A stretch of DNA of 28,363 bases, taken from the NCBI GenBank assembly GCA_039030125.1, contig JBCCEV010000036.1, positions 1-28,363 of the forward strand, written 5' to 3'. The stretch is from JBCCEV01 sp039030125 (GTDB lineage Bacteria > Pseudomonadota > Gammaproteobacteria > Ga0077536). A model generated the notes under the pieces. It made no database searches. It was not told the origin of the DNA and saw only the letters and a program-made list of their open reading frames with translations. A program made the translations under genes and the position numbers. Positions 6,493 through 14,347 of this stretch are shown piece after piece; the first letter of the stretch is position 1, and the number at the start of each line of letters is the position of its first letter.

Positions 6493-8259
6493 CTAGACCA
6501 TTTTTGCGATGGTATTGACCAACTCTTGCGCATCGACAGGTTTTGAAAGTAGCGTCACATTAACCCTTTGCGCGAGTTCGCGGATGTGGGGATCGGTGTC
6601 ACCGCTAATGAGCAGCGCGGGCAGCTCAGGATCAAAGTGTTCGCGCAAAACCGAAATAGCGTCAAGCCCGGTTTCGCCGTCCGCGAGTCTAAAATCGCTC
6701 ACCACCACGTCAGGCACGCGGCTTTGCATTGACGCCCCCTCAAGAGCATCTTGGGCATTATCCGCATTGGTCACCACACAATCGTTGTCTGAGAACAAAA
6801 GGACAAGACCGCGCAAAACCGCAAGCTCATCGTCGATCACGACCACATGCAACCCTGCTATCGACAGTTCGTCGACAACAATCGTATCGCGCGATGCGAC
6901 GTTCCCACGCTCGCCGGGTTTAAGATCGAGATGAAAGCTTGTGCCTTGGTTAATTTCTGATTCGAACGACACATCAATGTCGAGCAACGCCGATAAGCGT
7001 CGTACCACGGCGAGTCCAAGTCCCAACCCCCGGCTGCGATCGCGATTGCGATTTCGCACTTGAAAATACTCAGAAAAAATTTGTGCCTGATCGCTTTGGG
7101 CAATTCCGCAGCCTGTATCTTGGATACTCAGCCGCACATGCTCACCTGTGTTACGTGCGTAAACCACGATCGAACCTGCGTCTGTAAACTTCACCGCATT
7201 ACTGAGGACGTTGCGGATAATTCGCGCCAACAACACAGGGTCTGAAAAAACCACAAGCTCGGATTTCTCGTGGTGTAGGTCAACGTGCTTTTCGCGCGCG
7301 AACGGCTGAAACTCTTTAACGATTTCATCAACGAGTGACGATAATTCGAGATCGGATTTATCGACCTCAACGCTTGCCGCATCGAGCCTGGAAATCTCAA
7401 GGAGCGCATCAAATAGATCCTTCAATACCGCATGGGAGTGGCGGACTTCATCATGAAGTTCAAGCTGTTTGCTCTGATTCAAGCGCGTGCGCAAGGTATC
7501 AATGAACAACCCCATCGCGTAGAGCGGCTGACGCAAATCGTGGCTTACGGCAGCCAGAAATAGAGATTTCTCACGATTGGCCTGCTCCGCGCGCTCCTTT
7601 TGCTCGCGCACCTCGCCGAGCAACTCAAGATTTTCGAGATCACGGGTGATCACGGCCGTCACTGCGCGCGAATAATTGCGGCCCACCGCCAGAATGAACA
7701 CGAGATAAGCAAGGGTCAGGATCACGAGTAAATGCGCCTGCGGCAGGGCTATGTGCCATATTCCTAATGCCGTAAGCACGGTAATGGGGATAGCGAATCC
7801 CATTATCGCGCCGTAAGAAGAGGCCAAATTACCAACGCTCCCTGTAGCAACGCCGGACAGGGTGAGCAGAAATAGGAGCAGGGCAAAAAAATCATCCGTA
7901 ACGAGGAATGCATAGCCGCCCACACCCCAAATGGCGCCGCCGAGCGTCGTGCTAAAAACAAATTCCCGCATCCAGCGTTGCGCGGCCGCCGGAGCCAAGG
8001 GCCACTGGCGTGCGAGCCGGTGCCGGTCATACAAACGGATGGCCGCAAATAATGCATTGCTGCCCCACCATGCGACCAATAAATGCATAGGCTGATAGGG
8101 CGAGACGACGTAAGCGGCGAATGCCATCATGCCGAGATTCGCCGCCCACATCACGGGACGCTGAGATGTCAGCGTCTCAATGCGTGCCAGAAGTCCACGA
8201 TGGAGGCTCGAATCGGTTTCTGCGGCAGTCATATGGGAAGCACGTCGCGGTGTGAGCAT
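6493..8259 (-). CDS. Membrane hybrid histidine kinase with C-terminal receiver
   Basis: A 588-residue sensor. Residues about 36-195 hold roughly six hydrophobic segments with very short loops, an integral-membrane sensor rather than a periplasmic one. A coiled coil (206-232) leads to the HisKA helix with His240 (AVSHDLRQPL). The ATPase domain has Asn354 (N box), DTGCGI at 381-386 (G1) and GLGLGL at 411-416 (G2). The receiver (470-588) has Asp476-Asp477, phosphoacceptor Asp522 and Lys573. No HPt domain is present, so phosphate may pass directly or the receiver may regulate the kinase. The start could be codon 1 or Met10; neither has a good ribosome site, while TATACT lies just before codon 1. 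Probable partner: the convergent LuxR-type regulator. Confidence 0.93.
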   Translation of the reverse strand: MLTPRRASHMTAAETDSSLHRGLLARIETLTSQRPVMWAANLGMMAFAAYVVSPYQPMHLLVAWWGSNALFAAIRLYDRHRLARQWPLAPAAAQRWMREFVFSTTLGGAIWGVGGYAFLVTDDFFALLLFLLTLSGVATGSVGNLASSYGAIMGFAIPITVLTALGIWHIALPQAHLLVILTLAYLVFILAVGRNYSRAVTAVITRDLENLELLGEVREQKERAEQANREKSLFLAAVSHDLRQPLYAMGLFIDTLRTRLNQSKQLELHDEVRHSHAVLKDLFDALLEISRLDAASVEVDKSDLELSSLVDEIVKEFQPFAREKHVDLHHEKSELVVFSDPVLLARIIRNVLSNAVKFTDAGSIVVYARNTGEHVRLSIQDTGCGIAQSDQAQIFSEYFQVRNRNRDRSRGLGLGLAVVRRLSALLDIDVSFESEINQGTSFHLDLKPGERGNVASRDTIVVDELSIAGLHVVVIDDELAVLRGLVLLFSDNDCVVTNADNAQDALEGASMQSRVPDVVVSDFRLADGETGLDAISVLREHFDPELPALLISGDTDPHIRELAQRVNVTLLSKPVDAQELVNTIAKMV

Positions 8260-8263
8260 GGAA

Positions 8264-8292
8264 AGTATATTTTGTAATTGATGCTCAGCGAA
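8264..8292 (-). promoter_or_regulatory. Predicted promoter of the hybrid kinase, abutting the start
   Basis: On the minus strand TTCGCT (8292-8287, weak -35), a 17-bp spacer and TATACT (8269-8264, good -10) place transcription initiation at about 8257, within or just after the first ATG (8259). The mRNA would be leaderless for codon 1 or have a very short leader for Met10 (8232). Confidence 0.35.
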
Positions 8293-8513
8293 AAACGAAC
8301 CGCCCCCTTGGAAGTGGTCACGCCCTTCGTGTTGAATGTAGAGTGGGAGCTATCGAACTAGTTTCTGATCGAACTCTGGCGAACCCCAGCCGTCCATCCT
8401 CACGCTGTTCGGCTTAGGCGTCACCGCGTTTGGTTGGCGAACCCGCAAAGCGCCGCGGCGAGCTTAGCGTCCGCCCTCACCTTCAACAACGCCGCACGGA
8501 CCTCGCAGCTAGC

Positions 8514-8539
8514 GGCTTTATGTGCTTGTGGCTAAAGCC
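8514..8539 (-). other. Hairpin downstream of the lipoprotein gene
   Basis: GGCTTTA (8514-8520) and TAAAGCC (8533-8539) form a perfect 7-bp stem with a 12-base loop, 7 bp past the lipoprotein stop on the minus strand. No U-run follows, so termination is uncertain. The rest of the 287-bp gap to the kinase start shows only the kinase promoter. Confidence 0.4.
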
Positions 8540-8546
8540 TGCGGGC

Positions 8547-9569
8547 CTAGTTATCGCCAAACGGCACGACGACCGGCCATGCCTTTGTCACCATAACGGG
8601 TGCAGCTTCGGTGAAGTCGGGCGTCTCAACGATTTCATCGACGCTAATGGATGCGGTGAGTTTGTCCGTGGCTGAAATGATGGTCGTAACTATCTTCGTG
8701 ATTTGATCTTCACCGATGCCGCTCGCGAGCGGGATCAACACTTCGAAGGGTTTACCGTTTAGCAACGCGTCCGTGCTCAAAATTTCCGCCGCCATCACCC
8801 CTTCTAAATCTGCGGTTCCGATGGTTAGCTGTTCAAACCCCATTGGCAGGACATGTCGTTCTTGAATCTTGGTATTGAAGGTCTCGTGGACGATATCCAT
8901 AAGTTCGAATTTATCGACCGGCAAAGCCTTAACACGCAGCGCGATCGATGCAGTATCCCCATCGATCTTCACCTCGGCGAGCGCGCCACTTTCATGGCGG
9001 ACCAAAGTGAGCTCTGGCAGGTAATAGTAGGTTAACAATGGCCAATCATAGCGTCGCTTTTCATTTGCAATGTTGCGCGCATCATCAAAAATTCGGAGGG
9101 TGCCACCGTAATTCAACTCGACGACCAAGGGCTCTCGATTCACCAGCAACTGTTCCATTTCAAGCGGGTTAAGCTCCTCGCGACTGTCCTCAGCAGTGGC
9201 CTCAGCGGGCTTTTGAGCGAGGCGAGTATGTGCTTCGGGAAGCGCCTCGACTCGCGCGTAACCGCTTGAGCATTTGCAAAAGTTCGGCGGCTTCGTGCAG
9301 CTCAATGTGTCCTCATTGAGTTCTAATGCCATCTTCGCCCCGACGTTGTTGGCGCCTGCCGTGAAAACCTCATCTTCGAAGGCCCCGTCGCGCCGATACT
9401 CACCGTCCGGCGAGCGCGAGATGATTGCGAAGTAATCTTCGAAGCGACGGATTTCGAGGCTTCGGTCCGCGTCGCTGTCGCACAACCAATAGCCGGTATA
9501 CGGACTGCCGCCACCGCAACCTGTCAGCACGAATACCAACAACCCTAAACTTAAAATTCGTTTGCTCAA
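8547..9569 (-). CDS. Putative outer-membrane or periplasmic lipoprotein of unknown function
   Basis: I do not recognise the family. The first 18 residues (KRILSLGLLVFVLTGC) are a lipoprotein signal with lipobox LTGC; Cys18 would be lipidated and Gly at +2 favours the outer membrane. I place the start at the TTG at 9569 because GGAG stands six bases before it; a TTG four codons earlier would contain that GGAG. The mature part is about 320 residues, acidic, with three Cys in SCTKPPNFCKCSSG, a Glu/Ala-rich linker near 120-140, and an otherwise beta-rich C-terminal half. It faces a PEP-CTERM-like gene across 242 bp and runs in the same direction as the kinase gene 287 bp away, so a sensory or envelope role is possible but unproven. 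Confidence 0.75.
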   Translation of the reverse strand: MSKRILSLGLLVFVLTGCGGGSPYTGYWLCDSDADRSLEIRRFEDYFAIISRSPDGEYRRDGAFEDEVFTAGANNVGAKMALELNEDTLSCTKPPNFCKCSSGYARVEALPEAHTRLAQKPAEATAEDSREELNPLEMEQLLVNREPLVVELNYGGTLRIFDDARNIANEKRRYDWPLLTYYYLPELTLVRHESGALAEVKIDGDTASIALRVKALPVDKFELMDIVHETFNTKIQERHVLPMGFEQLTIGTADLEGVMAAEILSTDALLNGKPFEVLIPLASGIGEDQITKIVTTIISATDKLTASISVDEIVETPDFTEAAPVMVTKAWPVVVPFGDN

Positions 9570-9752
9570 TGCAGTCTCCAACAGTGCGTGAACATTGGCG
9601 GCGTCTTTGAGCGCCGTTAGATGCCAGTGAAGATACCCCGTTTCGCCCTACCTGTCGCGATCGGGCGCCAGTAAAAAGACACCAGACCGCGTAGGCAGCG
9701 CTCCGATGAGCCTTTTGAGGTTCCATGCCGTTTGAGCGCGCATCATTGGTTT

Positions 9753-9781
9753 TTGAATAGCGCCGGCGCAAACTGTATGTC
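9753..9781 (+). promoter_or_regulatory. Possible promoter for the second PEP-CTERM-like gene
   Basis: TTGAAT (9753-9758) and TATGTC (9776-9781) are spaced by 17 bp. The spacer contains the perfect palindrome GCGCCGGCGC (9760-9769), a position where a repressor could act. The -10 box is weak. Confidence 0.25.
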
Positions 9782-9811
9782 CGCATCTTTTCGAAGCAAG
9801 GAGAACTTCGC

Positions 9812-10468
9812 ATGAGCAAAACAAAGGGTTTAGCCCTCCTCTGTTTTGGGTTGTATCTAGCCGCTAGCCAGAGCTACGCAGCGCTGGCCACATCGGGGTC
9901 AGTATTTTTATGGGCCGAGCCTGGAAGTTGGGTCGGCGGTGGGATCGGCGCGGAGCGGGTCACATGGACCCACGGCGTCGAGGGAATTTTCTCGGTGGGG
10001 CGAAATTCAGACCAAGGCGTTAGCGTGAGTTTTGACGACCAAAGTTGGTGGTCGTTCCAATTCGCCGCTCCCACCTATGACCCGCTCACTAATACGAATA
10101 ACGGTGTCGAATTAAGCATCGGGTTTTACGATCTGGCGACGCGCTTTCCATTCAATTCCCCAACCAGGCCAGGTTTCAGCTTTTCAGGTAATGGGCGAGG
10201 CAACAACCGGCTTGGTGCTTGGTTCAATGTCCTTGAAGTGGTCTACGGTCCCAATAATGAGGTTCTAAAGTTCGCGGCCGATTTCCGGCAGTTTGATGAG
10301 AGCGAAGATATGAGCGGTCCGAGTACCTATGGTTCTTTGCGGATCAATTCCGATATTCCGCTCAATCCCGTCCCGGTGCCGCCCGCGCTGGCGCTATTGG
10401 GAACTTGCCTGGCATTTTTGGTCCGCGCCGTGAAGCCCCAGCGCTCACGCAGGCCGGCAAACCCGTAA
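9812..10468 (+). CDS. Exported PEP-CTERM-like protein with GRGxNxLxG domain
   Basis: A 218-residue protein with a signal peptide ending near residue 23 (LAASQSYA). The middle (about 80-180) resembles a widespread uncharacterised domain in which FSGxGRGCNxLxGxF is followed by FAADFxQHCE. Here the first motif reads GRGNNRLG with Asn131, and the second reads ADFRQFDE with Asp162, so both cysteines that would pair in relatives are missing together. The tail (187-218) has VPVPPALALLG, a hydrophobic stretch, then a basic end, matching exosortase-type sorting signals in outline. AAGGAG lies eight bases before the ATG. It precedes the haem propeller gene by 238 bp with no clear terminator between. 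Surface location is likely; function unknown. Confidence 0.75.
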   Translation: MSKTKGLALLCFGLYLAASQSYAALATSGSVFLWAEPGSWVGGGIGAERVTWTHGVEGIFSVGRNSDQGVSVSFDDQSWWSFQFAAPTYDPLTNTNNGVELSIGFYDLATRFPFNSPTRPGFSFSGNGRGNNRLGAWFNVLEVVYGPNNEVLKFAADFRQFDESEDMSGPSTYGSLRINSDIPLNPVPVPPALALLGTCLAFLVRAVKPQRSRRPANP

Positions 10469-10706
10469 AAAATCGCGCGAAGCGGCGCGTGGTGGCAACA
10501 CCTTGGCCAGTTTGCGGCACAAAGCGAGCCATTGTGCGGGCATCTGGGCTGAGGAAAAAACGATATCCAGGCGGTTAGGACGCTAATCTGAGCGGCCGGC
10601 CCGCCTGAAACGTTCGTTAACATTTTGACGCCGCCGAACCGCGAGCCGTGTAGTGCTATTCTTGGACGTACCCAAGTGCGCGTATCCCTGGAGGCGAAGA
10701 AATTTC

Positions 10707-13706
10707 ATGACGTGTCTTTCGCGGCATGCCCCGATCCTAATGCTTGCGCTTTTGATTTCAGCGAGCGCCAGCGCAAATTACCAACTATTCGAAGCGGGAC
10801 AGGTCCGGCCGCTGGCCATAAGCCCTGACGGATTGACTCTTGCCGCCACGAACACGCCAGACGACCGCATTGAGATCTTCTCGATCCAAGGCGATGGCTC
10901 ACTGCTCCAGACGGGCTCGGTGCCGGTGGGAATGCGGCCAGTGGCCCTTGCGTTTCGCTCCAATAGTGAATTGTGGGTGGTTAATCATCTCTCCGACAGC
11001 GTCAGCATCGTGACCTTGGGCGTCCTCCCGCATGTTTCACGCACACTATTGGTTGGCGACGAGCCGCGAAGCGTGGTGTTCGCTGGCACCGGAGGCAATC
11101 GCGCGTTTGTGACCACCGCCCACCGCGGCCAACATCGCCTCGACCCATCGATTGCAGCGGTTCAAGGTGCCGGCGATCCGCTATTTAAGACGCCTGGGGT
11201 GGCACGCGCCGACGTTTGGGTGTTTGACGCAAGCGCCCTCGGCACAACAATCGGTGGAACGCCAATTGAAATCCTATCGTTCTTTGCCGATACGCCGCGG
11301 GATCTCGCGGTTAGTCCCGATGGCAACACGGTCTATGTCGGCGCCTTTCATTCGGGAAATGAAACCACAGTGGTACCGGAGTGGTTGGTGTGCAACGACT
11401 TTCAGGTCTCGGGCGGGTCTTTTTGTCCAGCTCAATCCCCCGGCGGCCTACCGGGACCGTCAACGAACTGTTGGCAAAATGATCTGGACCCCGCTTGCGA
11501 GGAGGCCGTGCAAGCAGATGAGACGGGCTTGATCGTTCGATTCGATGGCTCCGCATGGATGGATACGATTGGGCGCGATTGGTCGGCGCTCATTCCCTAC
11601 ACCTTGCCCGACTATGATGTATTTTCAATCGATGCCAACACCCTTGCGCCGGGCTCGGTTGTTGAATTCCCCCATGTTGGCACGATCCTTTTCAACCTCG
11701 CCGTCAACCCAGTCTCCGGCCGGCTTTACGTCTCCAACACCGAGTCGCCCAATGAGGTCTTGTTCGAGGGCGCCGGAGTGTTTGGAGGCTCCACGGTCCA
11801 GGGTCATCTAGCGGAATCGCGGATCACGGTGATCGACCCGGTAACGACTGCGGTCGATCCTCAACACCTTAATCAGCATATTGACTATTCCCAGCTTCAC
11901 ACCGATCCAGGCGCCGATCATGCCGCCATCGACGCGCAAGCCGCGCACAGCCTTGCCGCACCCACCGACATTGTGGTTTCGAGCGATGGTTCGACAATTT
12001 ATCTCGCAGCCTTTAGCTCCGCCAAGGTTGGGGTCTTCACCAGTGCCGCTATCGAAGACCCGTCCTTTGAGACTAACTTTGATCCAACGACCGAGAGCAC
12101 GAACTATATCGACGTTGGCGGAGGTCCGAGCGGCCTTGCTTTGAATGAGAGCGCAAACCGGCTGTACGTGCTGACCCGGTTTTCAAATCAAATCGAAGTG
12201 GTTGACTTGCTCAGCAGCAGCATCGTTGGCACCCATCCGCTCCATAACCCAGAGCCCCCATCGATCGTTGATGGCCGCCCATTTTTATACGACGCGCAAA
12301 TATCGTCAGCCAACGGCGAAACGTCCTGCGCGAGCTGTCATATTTTCGGTGACATGGACAGCCTTGCCTGGAACCTCGGCGATCCCGATGGTCGGGTGAC
12401 CACCAACCAACAACCCACCTCAACAGGGTTTCCGGCACCCGCAACGTTCCACCCCATGAAAGGCCCGATGGCCACCCAGACTTTTCGCGGCATGGCGACT
12501 CATGGTGCGATGCATTGGCGCGGGGATCGCAGCGATGGGATCTTCGGCCTTGACCCATGCACCGAGCCGACGGGCGCGCCGTGCAACGAAGACCTGTCGT
12601 TTCGAAATTTCCTTGTTGCATTCGAGGGACTGCTTGGTAAGTTTGGGACAATCACGGCGCTCGAAATGCAAAAGTTCACGGATTACGTGCTGCAGCTACA
12701 GCACCCGCCCAATCCGGTTCGCCAACTTGATAACTCTTTAAACGCCCAAGAGCAGGCCGGTTCCAACGTGTTCTTCAATGTTATGGGCGATGCTTTAGCC
12801 AGTTGTAACGGTTGCCACGAGCTCGATGCCTCGCTAGGTTTTTTTGGGACCAACGGCACGCAGAGTTTTGAAGGCGAACCTTTCACCATGAAGGTGCCCC
12901 ACATGCGCAACATGTTTGCCAAGGTGGGCATGTTCAAAGTCGCCGGCGACCAGATCCGTGGCTTTGGTTTCACACATGATGGCAGCCTCGCGACGATGGA
13001 GGAATTTTTCGCCACACCCGTGTTCACGCTCAACCAAACCCAGCGCGAAGACGTTGAGGTGTTCTCCTTCTCCTTTCCTAGCGACCTCGCGCCCGTGGTC
13101 GGGCAACAGGTGACCCTGACAGCAACCAATTCGGTGGTTGCTAATCCGCGCATCGATTTATTAATCCAACGGGCCGGCGCAACCTTCAACTCACTCACCC
13201 TCGGTGGGGCTGTTGCTGAATGCGATCTGATCGTTAAGGGCTTAGAGCTTGGCGCCGCTCACGGTTGGCTCCGCCTTGCCGATGGCACCTTTCAACGCGA
13301 TGACGGCGTCATCACCACCGATCTAGCCCTGCGCGGCTTGGCCAGCACCGAAGGGCCGCTAACCTATACCTGCGTGCCGCCAGGATCAGGAAATAGAACG
13401 GCCATTGATCGCGATCAAGACACCCTCCTCGATGGCGTAGAAACCAACACCGGGATCTTTCTCGGCGCCTCTGATACGGGCACCAATCCTGCGCTGTCGG
13501 ACACCGATGGCGACGGCTTTAGCGACGCCGATGAGGTTAACAACCTCCCCAACCCCACAAATCCCAATAATCCCGCTGATTTTCCAGGCGCCATCCCGCC
13601 TCCAACGACCGATGTCCCGGCACTGCCTGTTTATGGGGCCTTCTTGCTGCTCCTAATACTGGGGACGCTTGGTTTCGTGACGCTCCCCGGCTCGCGCCAA
13701 CAATGA
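10707..13706 (+). CDS. Exported beta-propeller di-haem cytochrome with calcium repeats and C-terminal anchor
   Basis: A 999-residue protein. The start at ATG 10707 gives a clean Sec signal (LMLALLISASASA, to about residue 23); the frame is open to a GTG at 10653, but that would bury the signal. Residues about 25-530 hold YVTN/lactonase-type propeller repeats (PDGLTLAATN, SPDGNTVYVGA, SSDGSTIYLAAF). Two covalent haem sites follow: CASCH (541-545) and CNGCH (700-704), in a region resembling MauG/cytochrome c peroxidase-type di-haem proteins (ATQTFRGMATHGAMHWRGDR). Residues 901-945 have TSP3-like calcium repeats (DRDQDTLLDG, DTDGDGFSDADE). The tail VPALPVYGAF plus a hydrophobic run and basic end resembles IPTL/PEP-CTERM anchors. 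Probably a periplasmic or surface redox enzyme; substrate unknown. It overlaps the next gene by 4 bp. Confidence 0.88.
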   Translation: MTCLSRHAPILMLALLISASASANYQLFEAGQVRPLAISPDGLTLAATNTPDDRIEIFSIQGDGSLLQTGSVPVGMRPVALAFRSNSELWVVNHLSDSVSIVTLGVLPHVSRTLLVGDEPRSVVFAGTGGNRAFVTTAHRGQHRLDPSIAAVQGAGDPLFKTPGVARADVWVFDASALGTTIGGTPIEILSFFADTPRDLAVSPDGNTVYVGAFHSGNETTVVPEWLVCNDFQVSGGSFCPAQSPGGLPGPSTNCWQNDLDPACEEAVQADETGLIVRFDGSAWMDTIGRDWSALIPYTLPDYDVFSIDANTLAPGSVVEFPHVGTILFNLAVNPVSGRLYVSNTESPNEVLFEGAGVFGGSTVQGHLAESRITVIDPVTTAVDPQHLNQHIDYSQLHTDPGADHAAIDAQAAHSLAAPTDIVVSSDGSTIYLAAFSSAKVGVFTSAAIEDPSFETNFDPTTESTNYIDVGGGPSGLALNESANRLYVLTRFSNQIEVVDLLSSSIVGTHPLHNPEPPSIVDGRPFLYDAQISSANGETSCASCHIFGDMDSLAWNLGDPDGRVTTNQQPTSTGFPAPATFHPMKGPMATQTFRGMATHGAMHWRGDRSDGIFGLDPCTEPTGAPCNEDLSFRNFLVAFEGLLGKFGTITALEMQKFTDYVLQLQHPPNPVRQLDNSLNAQEQAGSNVFFNVMGDALASCNGCHELDASLGFFGTNGTQSFEGEPFTMKVPHMRNMFAKVGMFKVAGDQIRGFGFTHDGSLATMEEFFATPVFTLNQTQREDVEVFSFSFPSDLAPVVGQQVTLTATNSVVANPRIDLLIQRAGATFNSLTLGGAVAECDLIVKGLELGAAHGWLRLADGTFQRDDGVITTDLALRGLASTEGPLTYTCVPPGSGNRTAIDRDQDTLLDGVETNTGIFLGASDTGTNPALSDTDGDGFSDADEVNNLPNPTNPNNPADFPGAIPPPTTDVPALPVYGAFLLLLILGTLGFVTLPGSRQQ

Positions 13707-14218
13707 GAAAAGCCGCCGCGCTCAGCGCCGGCGCGGTGTTGGTCATTGCCGGGGGCTGGTTTTGGCTAAGCACCGACAAACAGCCGGGTACGCAAGCCGA
13801 AATCGAACCGCGACGAGCCGAAATTGAACCCCAGGAAACGCGGCCTTTCCGCGGGCCCTCTGGCACTATTTCACAAAGCACTATTCCGCCGCCGGACGCC
13901 TCGCTGCCCCCGGCGCTGTCAATCGCGACCGGCAAAACTTCAAACATCGAACACCGCGCGCTACCCCGCAGCGCGCCGTTGATCATTGAGCTCGATCTCG
14001 GCGTGCCTAATCAAATTGGCCCACGTCCCACCCGGATCCTCGCAACCAGCGACGGACGGGTGCTGGAACTCAATGGCACGGTCGGCGAATCCAAACCGCA
14101 AGCCAACAAACTCGCCATTGATACTGAGTGGCTTAAACCTGATCGCTACGTGATTGAAGTGCAAACCACAGAAATGGTTCACATTCCTCTACGCCGCTAT
14201 ATCCTCAACGTGAAATAG
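13703..14218 (+). CDS. Small membrane-anchored protein coupled to the di-haem propeller gene
   Basis: A 171-residue protein of no family I recognise. One N-terminal hydrophobic segment (about 5-22, AALSAGAVLVIAGGWFWL) would anchor it with the rest in the periplasm. A disordered Pro/Glu-rich stretch follows, including a short duplication (AEIEP-RR-AEIEP), then a compact domain from about 90 (LIIELDLG to YILNVK) that looks beta-rich. Its ATG overlaps the stop of the upstream cytochrome gene (ATGA), so the two are translationally coupled. The context suggests an accessory, partner or anti-sigma-like periplasmic role for the propeller cytochrome, but this is guesswork from position alone. Confidence 0.7.
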   Translation: MRKAAALSAGAVLVIAGGWFWLSTDKQPGTQAEIEPRRAEIEPQETRPFRGPSGTISQSTIPPPDASLPPALSIATGKTSNIEHRALPRSAPLIIELDLGVPNQIGPRPTRILATSDGRVLELNGTVGESKPQANKLAIDTEWLKPDRYVIEVQTTEMVHIPLRRYILNVK

Positions 14219-14308
14219 GCAAAAAAAAGTCGATTCCGGCGTGCACGGCTTTCACAAACGGATCGCGCCCTTTATCATTCGCATAAGTAACCCGTAACGA
14301 CTATCCAT

Positions 14309-14323
14309 CTCGGCCGTGCCGAG
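14309..14323 (+). other. Short perfect hairpin before the glycosyltransferase gene
   Basis: CTCGGC-CGT-GCCGAG forms a 6-bp GC-rich stem with a 3-base loop, ending 24 bases before the GTG start at 14348. It would sit in the leader of the five-gene operon, or could be a dimer-binding site. The remaining 129-bp gap has no clear terminator. Confidence 0.35.
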
Positions 14324-14347
14324 ACCGTTCGTACAGGATTAAACGAA

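Noticed and set aside
12211..12671. Open frames opposite the haem-motif part of the propeller gene
   Set aside because: Basic, low-complexity translations with no signal or domain; the plus strand has the CxxCH motifs and a continuous protein.
13796..13831. AEIEP duplication as a tandem-repeat element
   Set aside because: Two short copies only, with synonymous differences; it is a minor protein-level duplication in a linker.
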